Below, one piece after another: positions 33,770 to 45,368 of a stretch of 64,000 nucleotides of DNA. A model generated the notes under the pieces. It was not told the origin of the DNA. It did no database searches and was given only the letters and a program-made list of their open reading frames with translations. Positions within the stretch are counted from its first letter, which is position 1, and every line of letters begins with the position of its first letter. The position numbers and the translations under genes are program-made. This DNA is from Diphasiastrum complanatum. Taxonomy: Eukaryota > Streptophyta > Lycopodiopsida > Lycopodiales > Lycopodiaceae. The DNA lies in assembly GCA_029204225.1 (NCBI GenBank), contig CM055092.1, positions 22,039,669 to 22,103,668 on the forward strand. Reading direction: 5' to 3'.

Positions 33770-36700
33770 TAGTCCTCAGGTTGGTTTCAGGATGCTGTTG
33801 ATCTTGGTTACGAGAAGCCCCTTCCTCCCCCTAATCGTTTCATTCAAAATTTGATCTGTTGTATGAAAAGATCTGTGATGTTGCATAGTTCTATTACTAA
33901 AACTGATCGTGTTACCTGTAATGTCGCTGGGCCAGAGGATAAAGTGCTCTACATTATTGATATTTTAGATACCTTACATTGGGTTAAAATTTATATGCCG
34001 TATTGACCCTTTGGGAATGGTGGAAAATTTTGCTGTTGATTTAGCCAGTCTTGCTGATAAGTATGAGGATGAAATTTTCTTTAACCAAAATATCAAAAAA
34101 GTCTTTTCCTATCTTTAAAAAAGAAAATGATTCCTTGTCCGCAAAACCTACTCTTTCCATTCCTGATACACCCCTTTCTCCACACCCTCTTGTCTTTTTA
34201 GATGAGTTGGATGAAGATAGCGATTCACAACTTGAAATCTTTTCGCAAGACATCTGTGACATCAGAGACCAATCTACCTGTGAGTTCTGTCAAGCAAAAA
34301 ACTGCCAGATTTCCAAGGTCCCCAGTCGTACTATTGAGTTCAAATCTACTCGCACTGCTTTTAAACTTTGGAGCTTACCCACTGTGAACTTTTTTGCTCC
34401 AATACCTATTGAACTATGGATTTTACTTGCACATCTGATTGAAAAAGAGGTACAAACTTGCAAGGCTTGCTACCCTGAACAAGAATACCTCTCTTGAGAC
34501 ACCCGTCGCCTTTGACAATATTATTCGCATGAATTTCTTCGAACCTTCTCGTTGCCCTTCCGAGCAAACCTGGGCTCAAATCCGTGGACACTTTTGACAC
34601 CGGTTTTAGTAGAATGAATATGCACCAAGCTAGAATCTGGTACTGAAAGAGACCTTTCTTCCAATATAGATGTGGGGACAAGTACAAAATTAACTCCTCT
34701 ATTGTCTGGTTCGATCATGGTGTTTGGTTCATGATGAACAATCTAAGTAAATTCTTTCCTGGGGCATCCTTCCAAAATCAGATGAACGATCTTCTTCCTT
34801 TGGCTACACAAGCCCACTAGAGATGTTGTCAAGTCACACCTCACTTTCCTCTCTATACACCAACACATGATTGATGCATCTATAGAGCATGCTGCAAACC
34901 CTTCTGCCAAACTCCTTGCCAACCTAGGAGATGCCGAAAACATCAAAGATATTGAACGCCTCCTCAAAAGACCAAGTTTTTCAAGATAAATTCTTTCAAA
35001 ACTCAAATAAAAGACCTGGTTCTTTCAGCCTAGACAATCCAAATTTTGTGGTTCCCGGACAGAATATGGAAAAAAAAAAAAAGTTTACAATATACAAAGA
35101 AAGGAAGGACAAGGCAGTGGTTCAAAAGAAGACTTATTAGTTAAAAGACTGAACTTTTATAGGGATTGACTAGTTCGCATGATGACAAGGATTTGGATAG
35201 AAGAACTCTTACTAGGAATACGTGGATTGACTTCAGCTCAGCACACGCAAGGACAAGACAAACTTCTTTTTACATTTACGCTATTGTAATAGGATGTTTG
35301 AGACCATTCATGTGAGACACTTTTACACTCGCATTTTATTACAGTTCGTTGGCCTTATACACGAGTCCTTTCATGATATTATGTTTGCTTGGTCATACAT
35401 GCCTAACATCAAAAGTGAATGGCATTTTCCGTTTGATGTTTTTTGCAATTTTGATATTGAGAATCTACCTTCATGTTCTTGCTCTTCTCTGAAATGTTTC
35501 AAAATTTTATTTTGGAAAAATTTGGACATGTGCTTACAACGATATGCAATATTATTAGAAGTAAGTACCTCAAAAAATCCATAGAAAAAGGTCTTAATCA
35601 TAACACTTTGAAACATGCATGCATATACTGTATTTCTAATGAACTATATGATGCTTGGATCAAGCTTATGAGACTTTTACCTGTTTATGCAATGATGGAC
35701 AAAGATACCATTTTGAAACATGTTGATATATGTAGACTTGCTGATATATGTAGACTTGTTGATATATGTAGATTTCCACTTGAGTTGCTGACATATGTAG
35801 ACTTGCTGACATATGTAGACTTGTTGATATATATATGTAGACTTGTTGATATATGTAGATTTTCGCTATTGAGTTGCTGATATATGTAGACTTGCTGATA
35901 TAGACTTGCTGATATATGTAGATTTGCTGACATATGTAGACTTGCTGATATATGTAGATTTGCCACTATTGAGTCAATGTACATTCCTGATACAAAAGGA
36001 AAATTTGGACAAATAGTACCAATTCCATTACCTAGTTTTGAAAGTGATGAATGGATTGTACCAGCTGCTACAGTTTCAGAATCATTTCGTTGCAAGATAT
36101 ATAATGATGTAAAAAATTCATAAAAATGAACTCGGGATAAAAAATAGTCAGATTGAGTTGGTTTATTTCCTTGAATATATTTGTGGATTTCTTTTCAAGT
36201 GTCAATGTTCACAAAACTCCAACGATGTATGTATGCAAAAATTTATCAGATAGTTTATTATCTGAACTTATGGATGAAGGCTAGGACAAAGGATCAGATG
36301 GAGAAATAGAATGCAGAATTAAAATGTCTTCCATGTGCTTCCGTTATCAAATTGAAAAACAAATGTTAAGCTTATGCTTCCATTACCAAAGATGGAAAAA
36401 AAATAAATGTAAATGGGTGCCACTCGATCAAGACTTGGAAGCCAGTGGACATTCAAAACGAAAAAATATTGAAATTATATACAATGATGTCATTTTGACA
36501 TGTGTTGAGGTGGAAGAAGATTGGAGTCTAAACTACATCCGGTGGGAACTATTGCTCCTACAAAATGATGTACTTTCGGACTTCAAATTCATTCTCAATG
36601 GTAAACTTGTAAGTAACTGTAAACACTCGATCTTTTATGAATAGTTTCAATCAAAACTTTCTAATACAATTTTTGTACTAATTCTAACTAACTTTGTATT

Positions 36701-36787
36701 AGTTTTATGCAGGTACATAAAAGACATGAGTTCGAGATCAAATGCAGAGATATTGGCAAAACAATCCAACTTATGGAAGAACATTGA
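33770..36787 (+). pseudogene. Gene D: decayed multi-exon gene of unknown function, possible ubiquitin-like C-terminus
   Basis: Coherent pieces run left to right through several frames: D-L-G-Y-E-K-P-L-P-P-P-N-R-F (from about 33795); an acidic stretch with C-E-F-C and C-K-A-C cysteine pairs (34051-34497); H-Q-H-M-I-D-A-S-I-E-H-A-A-N (near 34860); and a block with an 18-base tandem repeat at 35.7-35.97 kb. The final exons are clear. W-S-L-N-Y-I-R and F-K-F-I-L-N-G-K-L end at a GTAAGT donor (36609), and after a 104-base intron V-H-K-R-H-E-F-E-I-K (36713-36787) continues in frame to a stop. The F-K-F-I-x-N-G-K-L-V segment resembles ubiquitin-like folds. It converges on gene C, 200 bases away. Whether every piece belongs to one gene is uncertain. 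Confidence 0.4.
35716..35970 (+). repeat. Minisatellite with about 18-base unit inside gene D
   Basis: About twelve copies of TGCTGATATATGTAGACT variants, some separated by TTGCCACTATTGAGT-like spacers. Eighteen bases keep frame, so the repeat reads as A-D-I-C-R-L hexapeptides and flows into I-E-S-M-Y-I-P-D-T-K. Confidence 0.85.
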
Positions 36788-36987
36788 GATTCACTATCAG
36801 CGTATACATGCCAATCATCATGTCTTTTTATCATTATAGAAAAATTGCATTCCATTATTAGACTATGGACACAAGATGATTGTAAGAATCTATTGTGATA
36901 TCAATAAAAAAACCTATAAACGAATTGTTTACAAGTAAAATGATTGTATCTTTTTTTTTTTATGTCTCTTTATTTACAAATAGATCT

Positions 36988-39078
36988 CTATTCAATCAAT
37001 TTTTCTATATTTTCTATATCAGTATTAGGAAATGATAAAGCAACAGCTCCTTCTATAATCTTCCCCTCCTCTGTTTCGGGAAGGGCCTCAATGCCTTTTA
37101 AGGCAAGAGCAATATCTGCTACAAAATTGTCTTCCTCTATATTAGGAAGGACTTTTATTCCTTTTTGATCATATAAAATAAGATCTGCATCCTGAACAAC
37201 CTGAAAGGCTGTTAAGACAGGAGCAGATTCCTTTTGAGGGTTCTCGATTGTAGGTGCAACGCTTACACCGTACTGGGCAAAGGTTCTGATCAACTCTTGC
37301 CGAAATCTATATACATCATCAGGGGTATACGGCTCAAGAGTGAACTGTCATCACAAAACACGAGAATCAGCAAATTACAAACAATGACAGTAATAAAATA
37401 TGAATCGGAATGGAATGAACTACAAATGAATAGAATATCACCTTTTCAATATCTACATCCGTTTATAAATTATACCATTCAAAAAATAGCTTCGTATTGT
37501 ACAGGACGAACCATGCACAACTAAAAGCGTCATTCTGCTGTACACACTGCATATAGAGAACGAAAATCAGTAATATTATGATAGAAATTTTATTTATGCT
37601 ATGATGATATATTTGATTTAAAAAAAAAATACATGCATATCAGAGATAAATTGAATATACCTTCAGAGATTTGATGGCTATATCTCCAACTGAAGTTGTC
37701 GTTGTCGGTATTTCTCGAACGGCATAATGAAGTAGAGAATCAAATTCTCTGTGTATTTGTAGCTGAGTTTAATTTTACACAAAAAATTTGACACTCCCTC
37801 CTTGTTTATCTTTACAAAAAGAATGTTTAGGCTACAATGCCGACTGCAACAACCAAGATACAAATATCGATAAATTCATATTTATGAAAAAATTCCGTTC
37901 TTATTAACTCAATGAGGCATGCAACAAAAACAAAAGAGCAATCCTTACTTATTTTCATATGGAATCAAATAGAATTTCTCCATAGGACTGCACTCGATAA
38001 AATAGACAGTCTTCTCAAAATTGGCTTCTTTCGCCTTTACCTCTCCTATGAAAAATGGACTAACTACAAAAACTGTACCATGGGAATCGAAACTAATACT
38101 ATTCTGCAAAAATGAAACACCGGCCTCTACTATTGCATCTGAAATTTCTGAGGTCTTATCTTTAAGCTTGGCACAAAATTTAGGACCTAATCTAAAGCTT
38201 CTACGTGTATCTGGAAGAAAAAAATCAAAAAAGTTGCCGAGAATATCAATTTTGTTAGCTAGGTAGGCCTCGTATTGATTATAATGGTCAGAATAAAAAA
38301 AAATCTGGGCTGGATCGTATGGAATTCTCACAAAAATATTATGTACAGGAGGGACAGAAAGAGAAGTGGAAAAAATATTTACGGATTTCTCTATTATTTT
38401 GTCTAGCTCCTCTTGGGTAAACAATAATTTTGGTGATGAAACCTGCTGAGGAGATGGACGAATAACAGGAGGAAGACTAAGTAAAGGTTCTCGATCTGAA
38501 TCAGATTCTCCAACATCTGACTCAGAGCTCAAGATGACATAGGGTCTTTTGGCCGGGATACGTCTAAGAGGAAGGGAAGCAGCTGGCCTTCGAGATCCAG
38601 TCTTCTTGGGGACAGCCTGCTTTTTCTTTCTCCTAGAGGTAGTAGGCAAGTCGGTTCTATCTAGAGGCAGGTTTCTGGAGGTGTTGGCATTATCTACATG
38701 CAGACCAGAATATATGTCCCGAAGCCTTTTGAGAATGACAAAATCCTTTGGCATGATGGTGACACGCTTACCATACACTGCCAAAAGACAAGTATCCTCA
38801 AAAAACTGGGACAGAAAATCTTCTGCAGCACCGTGCAAGGCCTGCATGGCTGTCACGACAAAACAAACATCAAGCCCAAATGACAGAGTGACATTTCGGG
38901 CAAATCGGTCAGAACGAGCTCTAGGGATCAACAATTCAGTTGATCTCTGGAGTTTTGTAATCTCCGTAAGCAAGACCTACTTCTTGCCACGCCTACGGCC
39001 AGTACTAGGGGGAACATGGGAATGGGATGGTTGTACAGTGGTGATGGCACGGGCGGTGGATTTAGTCCTGGCCATCAT
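36988..39078 (-). pseudogene. Gene C: histone H3-like domain fused to C48 (Ulp1-like) cysteine protease
   Basis: ATG 39075 (or 39078) starts M-A-R-T-K-S-T-A-R, the H3 tail. After in-frame TAG (38979-38977) H3 similarity resumes without a gap: L-L-T-E-I-T-K-L-Q-R-S-T-E-L-L-I, then F-F-E-D-T-C-L-L-A-V and K-R-V-T-I-M-P-K-D (about 38710). A basic Ser-rich linker with V-I-L-S-S-E-S-D (possible SUMO-interacting motif) follows. Protease motifs then fall on predicted exons: N-N-R-H-C-S-L (His 37839), after a 105-base intron (37948-37844); R-E-F-D-S-L-L (Asp 37741), exon 37762-37661; V-Q-Q-N-D-A-F-S-C (Cys 37519), exon from 37546; C-terminal exon 37344-36988. Exon 2-3 joining is unsettled, and a stop at 37465 breaks the model. 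C48 enzymes remove SUMO or ubiquitin-like proteins. It diverges from gene B. Confidence 0.6.
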
Positions 39079-39424
39079 TCTCGAAAGAAGAAAATTAACA
39101 AAAAGAAGTTTGAAATAAACAAAAGTGGACAAAAACAAAAAAAATTTGCGACGAAAGGGCGCTTGAGATCGATACCAGCATTGAATATTGGTTTCGAGCG
39201 CAAGATCTACAGAGATTATATGCAGAAAAGAGATGTACGCTCGAAAGCGATATTGCACAGTAGGCGGTATCAGACTCAAGCATGTTGTGAGAGAGCGGAA
39301 GCTTGAAGGATGAAAGAGCGCGTTTGAGAGCGATATCGGGAGCTAAAATCAAGAATTTTGGAAAAAAAATGAAAATTTCGAGGGCTTATATATACGAAAT
39401 TTTTGCACGTGTGAAAAGACGGTC
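39079..39424 (-). promoter_or_regulatory. Promoter and 5' leader of gene C
   Basis: On the minus strand TTTTCACACGTGCAAAAATTT is followed by a TATATATAAG box (about 39394-39385). A 300-base leader then carries three ATATCG/TATCG motifs followed by CTCAAACGCG, TTTCGAGCG or CTCAAGCGC (near 39330, 39247, 39170). The layout matches the two gene B promoters on the other strand. Confidence 0.5.
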
Positions 39425-40588
39425 GAGACACGTGTCATCAAATGATTAGACCACGTAAAATGTCTGTATAGATTATGATATATCAATTATGAGGCCACGT
39501 GGGCTGAGACACGTGCGCGAATCCATGATTGATGCATGTCATTCTCGCACGTGACAGATGTCAGATCCATCCTTTTAGGTACGGCACATTTATTTTGGCC
39601 AATCAAAAATCGACACGTGTTCCTTCGTCACTTTTCCACACGTGCGAAATAATTTTTATAAATAGATCTTTTTGGGCATGGATTCTCATGCAAATTCACG
39701 ATTGCTTTGCCGGATATCGATTTCAAGCGCGTCGCTTGCTCTCATTACAACTCGTTGGCTATTATGCGTCTGGATCCGATACTACATTGTCCGGTATCGC
39801 ATTCAAGCGCATCTCGCATATCTTTTCTTTTTTGGTCGTTGTTCTTGCGTTCGGATCTGATACTCCAACTTCAAAAATCTCTCTCGAGTGCTCGTTGATT
39901 GGACGTGCTTGTCAGACCAGGAGTTTGTGCCTGAGAGCGATATCTTTGTTTAAAATGTCTAATTTTGAATCCAGTTTGCTTTCTTTTTTTAATGAATTTT
40001 TGAGACACGTGTCGTCTGATGATTAGTCCATGTGGAATTGACAATGATGACCAATTATAAGGACACGTGGGCTGTGACACGTGCACGAATCCCTTGACGA
40101 CTCGTATCATTCTCGCATGTGACAGATGTCAGATCAATCATTCAAGGTACGGTGCATTTGATTTGGCCAATCACATGTCGACACGTGTTTCTTCGCCACT
40201 TCTCCACACGTGCAAAATTTTTTATATAAATAGGTATTTTTCGTCTCGAATTTTCATGCAAATTTACGATTGCTTTGTCGGATATCGATTTCAAGCGCGC
40301 CGCTTGCTCTCATTACGTCTCGTTGACTATTATGCGTCTGGATCCGATACTGCATCCTCCTGTATCGCATTCAAGCGCGTTTCATATCCCTTTTCTTTCT
40401 TGCTCGTTGTTCTTGTGCTCGGATCCAATACTCCAGCTTCCAATATCTCTTTCGAGTGCACGTTGTCTGGACTTGCTTGTCTGATCTAGTGTTTGCGCTT
40501 GAGAGCGATATTTGGAACTTCAGTTCTGTTATTTTTGTTTTAAATGTCTAATTTTGAATCCAGTTTGGTTTTTTTTTTTAATGAATTT
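39425..40588 (+). promoter_or_regulatory. Tandemly duplicated gene B promoter and leader, rich in CACGTG
   Basis: Two direct copies of about 580 bases (39425-40001 and 40002-40588) each hold four or more CACGTG boxes, then a CACACGTGC box, TATAAAT or TATATAAAT (39657 and 40224), leader motifs GGATATCGATTTCAAGCGCG and TATCGCATTCAAGCGC, and the gene B start (ATG 39955 and 40544; M-S-N-F-E-S-S-L). Only the second start continues into gene B; the first meets a stop 23 codons on. CACGTG is a G-box bound by bZIP and bHLH factors in plants. The clustering could instead be transposase-binding repeats. Confidence 0.6.
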
Positions 40589-42062
40589 GGTATTATTGAT
40601 AGGTTGGACTATTTCAAATCTCTTTTTTCTCCTTTTCTTTTTCTTCTACCTTCTTTAATTGAGGGCCCTGGTGTGGAGGCATTTTCTAAGATATATCTCA
40701 GATTTAAGTCCCTGCTTAGTACTCCGTTATTCAGGTCTCAAAATAAAGACATGATTCATTATCAGGACTTGGTGGCACTCGACAAGCATATCTATAAAGC
40801 TAAGCTTGACAGAATGTTTACCAAGTTACATAATGATTTCAAGTTTGTAGATGAGTGTCCGATTCATAATAAAAAAATGTAGATTTATTGATTTTCAGTC
40901 TGCTTTTGTTTTTTTCTTTTGTTAAATATTTCTGACGATTCGGACTCTGTGCCCTCCACTTCTGAAGCAGCTTCTTCTAGTAGTACAAAGTCTGAAAAGT
41001 CAAAGATTGTAGATATAGAAACCTTTTTTATTGATACGAGTGTTAATTTAGATGATTGTTCTGATTTTGATCCTGTTCGAAATAGGTCTACCTTTATAGG
41101 CCCTAGAACATCCACCACCCTTTCTCCTTCTAGTAAATATTTAATCACTTTGCCTACTTATAATATAGATAATAATTCCTTTTTGACAATATCGAATATA
41201 TCAAATCTTTTTTACTTCACTGAAGCTGAGACTCCTTGCATTTTGAGCAAAGAGCTTGATGAATTTTCGGATATTATTGATTTTGATGCTGATGATCTTC
41301 TCCCTGGTGTTGATGATGTACATAATGATAAATTTTATTCTGGGAAAGATTGCTTGAAAATGGTTGTGGAGGAAGTGCGCAACAAAGGAGATGATCTGCC
41401 TTCTGAGGAGGAGTTTCTTAGAATCCAAAGTCAACTTGGATTTCCACAGCCAACTGTCTATTAACCAACAATATTGACATCGAAAGGTGGACATAATATT
41501 GATGGTGAGACAGTAATCAGAGAAGACAAAGTTGAATGCATAAGTTTTTGTCTCTTATCAAATACTAGTAGATTTTTTATGTCAGATTATATACTGGAGC
41601 TTACTTTGTTTTTTATCATTTCAGAAAACAATTTTCCTTGATGATTTCGCAATTCGTCGAGGAGGGCAAAGACCTTCTGCGGGAGAATTTTCAAGAGATC
41701 ATGCACTCTGGCACTATCTAAAGTCCTTCAAGAATAATGAGATAAGTGTCGCCCATTCAAAGTTTCATCAACATGGTGAAACTATGATTATGGCAATCAA
41801 GGCACTGTCTCATTTTCTTGGAGGACATAATTTTAATAAGGTGCATAAAATATTTTTTGTAAGAAAAACTATTGCGGTTAAAATTTTAGGATATGGACCA
41901 GTGAATTCCATGCTCAGATCATCTCATTTTGCAGTGTATGCTGCTTGCGTTGATCTTAGTAAGCATGAAAACTATGAGCTATTGGATCCATACGAAAGAA
42001 AAAAATTGTTGCATGATTCTAAGTTGCAACTTTCATTGGAAAAATTATGGGAAGCAGATTAG
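40544..42062 (+). pseudogene. Gene B, copy 2: acidic partner protein of unknown function
   Basis: The first segment 40544-40882 (M-S-N-F-E-S-S-L, then F-T-K-L-H-N-D-F-K-F) is followed by stops where copy 1 also looks intron-like. The second segment runs from about 40930 to 41464 with a Ser/Asp-rich stretch, I-I-D-F-D-A-D-D-L-L and L-P-S-E-E-E-F. A TAA at 41462 interrupts a frame that otherwise continues to match copy 1. The last exon begins after TTTCAG near 41624 (T-I-F-L-D-D-F-A-I-R-R, M-A-I-K-A-L-S-H-F, I-A-V-K-I-L-G-Y) and stops at 42062. The expected donor near 41545 is mutated. The gene ends 34 bases from the end of gene A, tail to tail. Confidence 0.6.
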
Positions 42063-44703
42063 ATACTACTGAATTGTACTTTGTAAATATTTTAATTTAA
42101 TATACAAAAAAAATTGTGTGTCTATAGCCTACTGGCTTGTATAAATTTGCATGCTTTTTGAAATTGTTTATAATCTGTCGATTTTGTATTATGACGAATT
42201 TGGATTCTTCTGTAAAACCATTGGAAAAGTTGCAGTATATAGCTATTTTTGTGCTAGTCCCGTCATGTTGTGTACTTTTATGAAATGCCGCTCTTGCTTG
42301 CCAATGAGATTTTTCCATTCCTTGCGATGACTATATGCTAAGACTTCCACTATTTCTTGCAAAGAATGTCAAATGATGTCGTAATATGTGCTGCATGTCA
42401 TAAAAACACAATCTAAATCAGTACCAAAAGTATCTAATTTAATTGCACATATTTGTCTATGATAGTGTAAAATCAAAATCTTACCATATAATGTGTTATA
42501 TGATCAACACCCCATGCACTCTGAACTGCATCCACAAATTCATTGGTTGTTTTCTGTATCATTTGAACATCATTATTTGAAAATTTATCTTTTCTCAAGT
42601 ATTTCACCATGTTGTCTAACTTTTTCCAAACTTCTACTTTGTGTATACGAGTAGAACCTTCTTCTTCGAAATCTTGAGTTGCTGCAGTAATTTCTTTCCA
42701 AACCGTGTATTGAACCTTAGATTGTTTGCTAGAATAATTTGATAAAAATCTCGAGCTTTAGATCCTCCAATGCTCGGCTTGCATGGAATATTTCTTGTTT
42801 TACCTTATAACTTGTCATCTTTTTTTATTTTAGCGTGGCCTTTATGTAAGCCTGCTTTGGAAACACATCATCTAATCTAAAAATAGCTTCCTTTGCAGAG
42901 GCCTGTGACTTGAAATTCCATGCAAACAAGATGTGAAGATATATTATTTTTTTTATAATACGCACCTCTGCATGCAATGTACAGATATGAACACTTCGTA
43001 GAAGAATCAATAGTACAGGTTTCCAATTAGGATCTTCTCGATCTTTTGATATTTCTATACTCCTTGTCATGTCTTTTGCTGTTTTCATGCAGTACAAACA
43101 AGGGTATTTAGAGTTGGCGCCATGAGATACATTGAACATACATTTTAATGTCTTCAGATCTCCTGCTAAATGCCATTCAATGTTGAAAGTGCCAATTCCA
43201 GGAATATTGAGTGGAACTCCTCCATGTGATTTTTTATGGTGGCAGGATATGATGTTCTATTAAATATCCATGAGAGAATGTTATGGTCTTCTTTCAGCAC
43301 CTATAAGAAAATACAAAAACGTGATTAGCCTCATAATATTAACACAGAGAAGATTTTAGATATGAAATCCATATTCAAATGATTATCCCTATTTATTATG
43401 TGAAGGAACTGCTATACCTAAAATGCTGCCAACCACCAGATATCATTTTATGATTGAACACTGAAATTGAGGCCTTCTGAGTCCTCTGAATTTGAAAGTG
43501 CTCCATTCATGATTGTGGGACTGACTCTTTCCATTTTTTGTCCTTTTATAATTTCAGACTCATCTAACTTGAGAACAACTATCAACTTATTATTGACATT
43601 CTCATTTCTAATACCGTAAAAATTTATGATGAATGTTAATAACTTATTAATGTCAATAAATAAATTGTTTTAATTGTTATATGCTAGACTTTCTCCTTTC
43701 GAGCAATACACTTCATTGATATGAGATGGATTACCAACTATTGTCTGCATACCATGGTTTAACATGTCCCTTTTTTTTTTAAGATGCAATGGTCGTGGGA
43801 TTGGAAACTTTTTAATATTTACCTGTGCAAATGCCTCCTTTATCATCTTAAACATTGTTGCATATGCTTCCCTACTGATGCTAGAAAAGTCACATGCCCC
43901 CTGAAGCAATGTAGTGTCTAATATTTTTCCAACTTCATTTATAATGCTATCAGTAACTGAAGACTTAATCTTTTTCATTTTTTTATTATTTAACATTGAT
44001 TTCATAGATTTAGAAGTCAAGATAGAGCCTAGTGAGTTTTCAAATGAAATCTCATTGGCCAAATGGTCTTCAACAACCAATGCTGATCTGCATTGCAAAC
44101 ATAATGTTCATGAAAATGTCAGTAGAGGACACTCATAGTATTCACAACAGTATATAATAAGCAAATCAACAGAAAGTTGAAATGAATAAATAACAAAATT
44201 AGTGATTATGAATAAATCAAAAAGTTCAAGCAATTTTCAGTACCAAATAAGCTATAACTTACTTGAATACACGGATTCATCTTTTTCTATGACCTCCTCT
44301 GGATGATAGATCACATATATCCTTGTTTACCAGTCTTTTCCTCTTGTTGCTTCGGACCTTTCTGTTGAGCACATCCATATCTTTAACAAAAGACAAATAT
44401 GAGATACGCATGGATTGAGCAATTTTTATCTCATCATTACTAGTTGTGTAATGATGCAAAGAAGATTACAACCTTTGGATCTCCTCTTTGAGCATCTCAT
44501 TTTCATCCAAACAAGTTTTTATCTTTGTAGATTTTTCTTTGCACTCCTTTGATATTTTCCTTGATTCCTCTTCCAAATAATGTATTCTTTGCATTGAATG
44601 TGCATTTCCATAAAGCATCAAATTCTCACAGTAACCCAAAAGGTCATTTTTACCATGACACATAGATTATTAACTGACTCACCGAATGAAAATCTGGATG
44701 TTG

Positions 44704-45368
44704 TGTGAAGAATTGCCAAAAATTTGACAAATCTAGCTTGATCAAAAACCATGTAGTATGATGTAAATTTTGTACATAATTGGATTCCACACATGTGAGG
44801 CCAAGATGCCACATGGCAACCCACTCCTAATGTAGGTTAGGTCAAGTCCATAGGGTTGGTCATGTCATTTTGGTAGTGATTCCTATTTTATAGGTGAAAA
44901 TTTGACCAACTAGCTATCTACCAAGCATGACTCTAGGAAATAGACTAGGGTTTCATTTTAGATCAAGGAGAGTGAGTTAACTTTCTTATTACATGCTGGA
45001 AATCCACCTAACTTCAAGAAGGAAGTCGAATTTGCTATGTATTCCCTCTCTCCATAGTGAGAAGATAGAAAATTTTTGGAGCTCATTGGCAATCTCAAGC
45101 TAGTTCACTATGTACATTGAGTTTTTGTGATCCAAATGAAACCAAATCAATTTCTACTTGTTTCTCAGGTTGGAGGCCGTACTACAGCCTGTAGTACACA
45201 CGTGTGTTATCAATGCTTTTGATTGTTAATGCTTGTTGTTAGTCAAATTGCCAATCTAGATCAAGTTTTTTGTGTCTAGTTTTTTGATAAATTGTTAAGC
45301 AAGCATCCAATCACTCTTGTGGATCTTTTGTAGATCCATTTATGGTCCTAAAGTACATTACTTTCACA
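44704..45368 (+). repeat. Copia-6 5' LTR
   Basis: It abuts the primer-binding site and contains an ACACACGTGTGT palindrome near 45196. The 3' LTR has a different, shorter segment at that place. Confidence 0.85.

Noticed and set aside
35716-35970. CRISPR-like array
   Set aside because: Units are contiguous 18-base tandem repeats without unique spacers of constant length, and the window is plant nuclear DNA.
39529-40489. Two long similar plus-strand frames (39529-40026 and 40067-40489)
   Set aside because: They lie in the duplicated promoter and leader of gene B and resemble each other only because the DNA is duplicated. They start upstream of the TATA boxes, so translation is unlikely.
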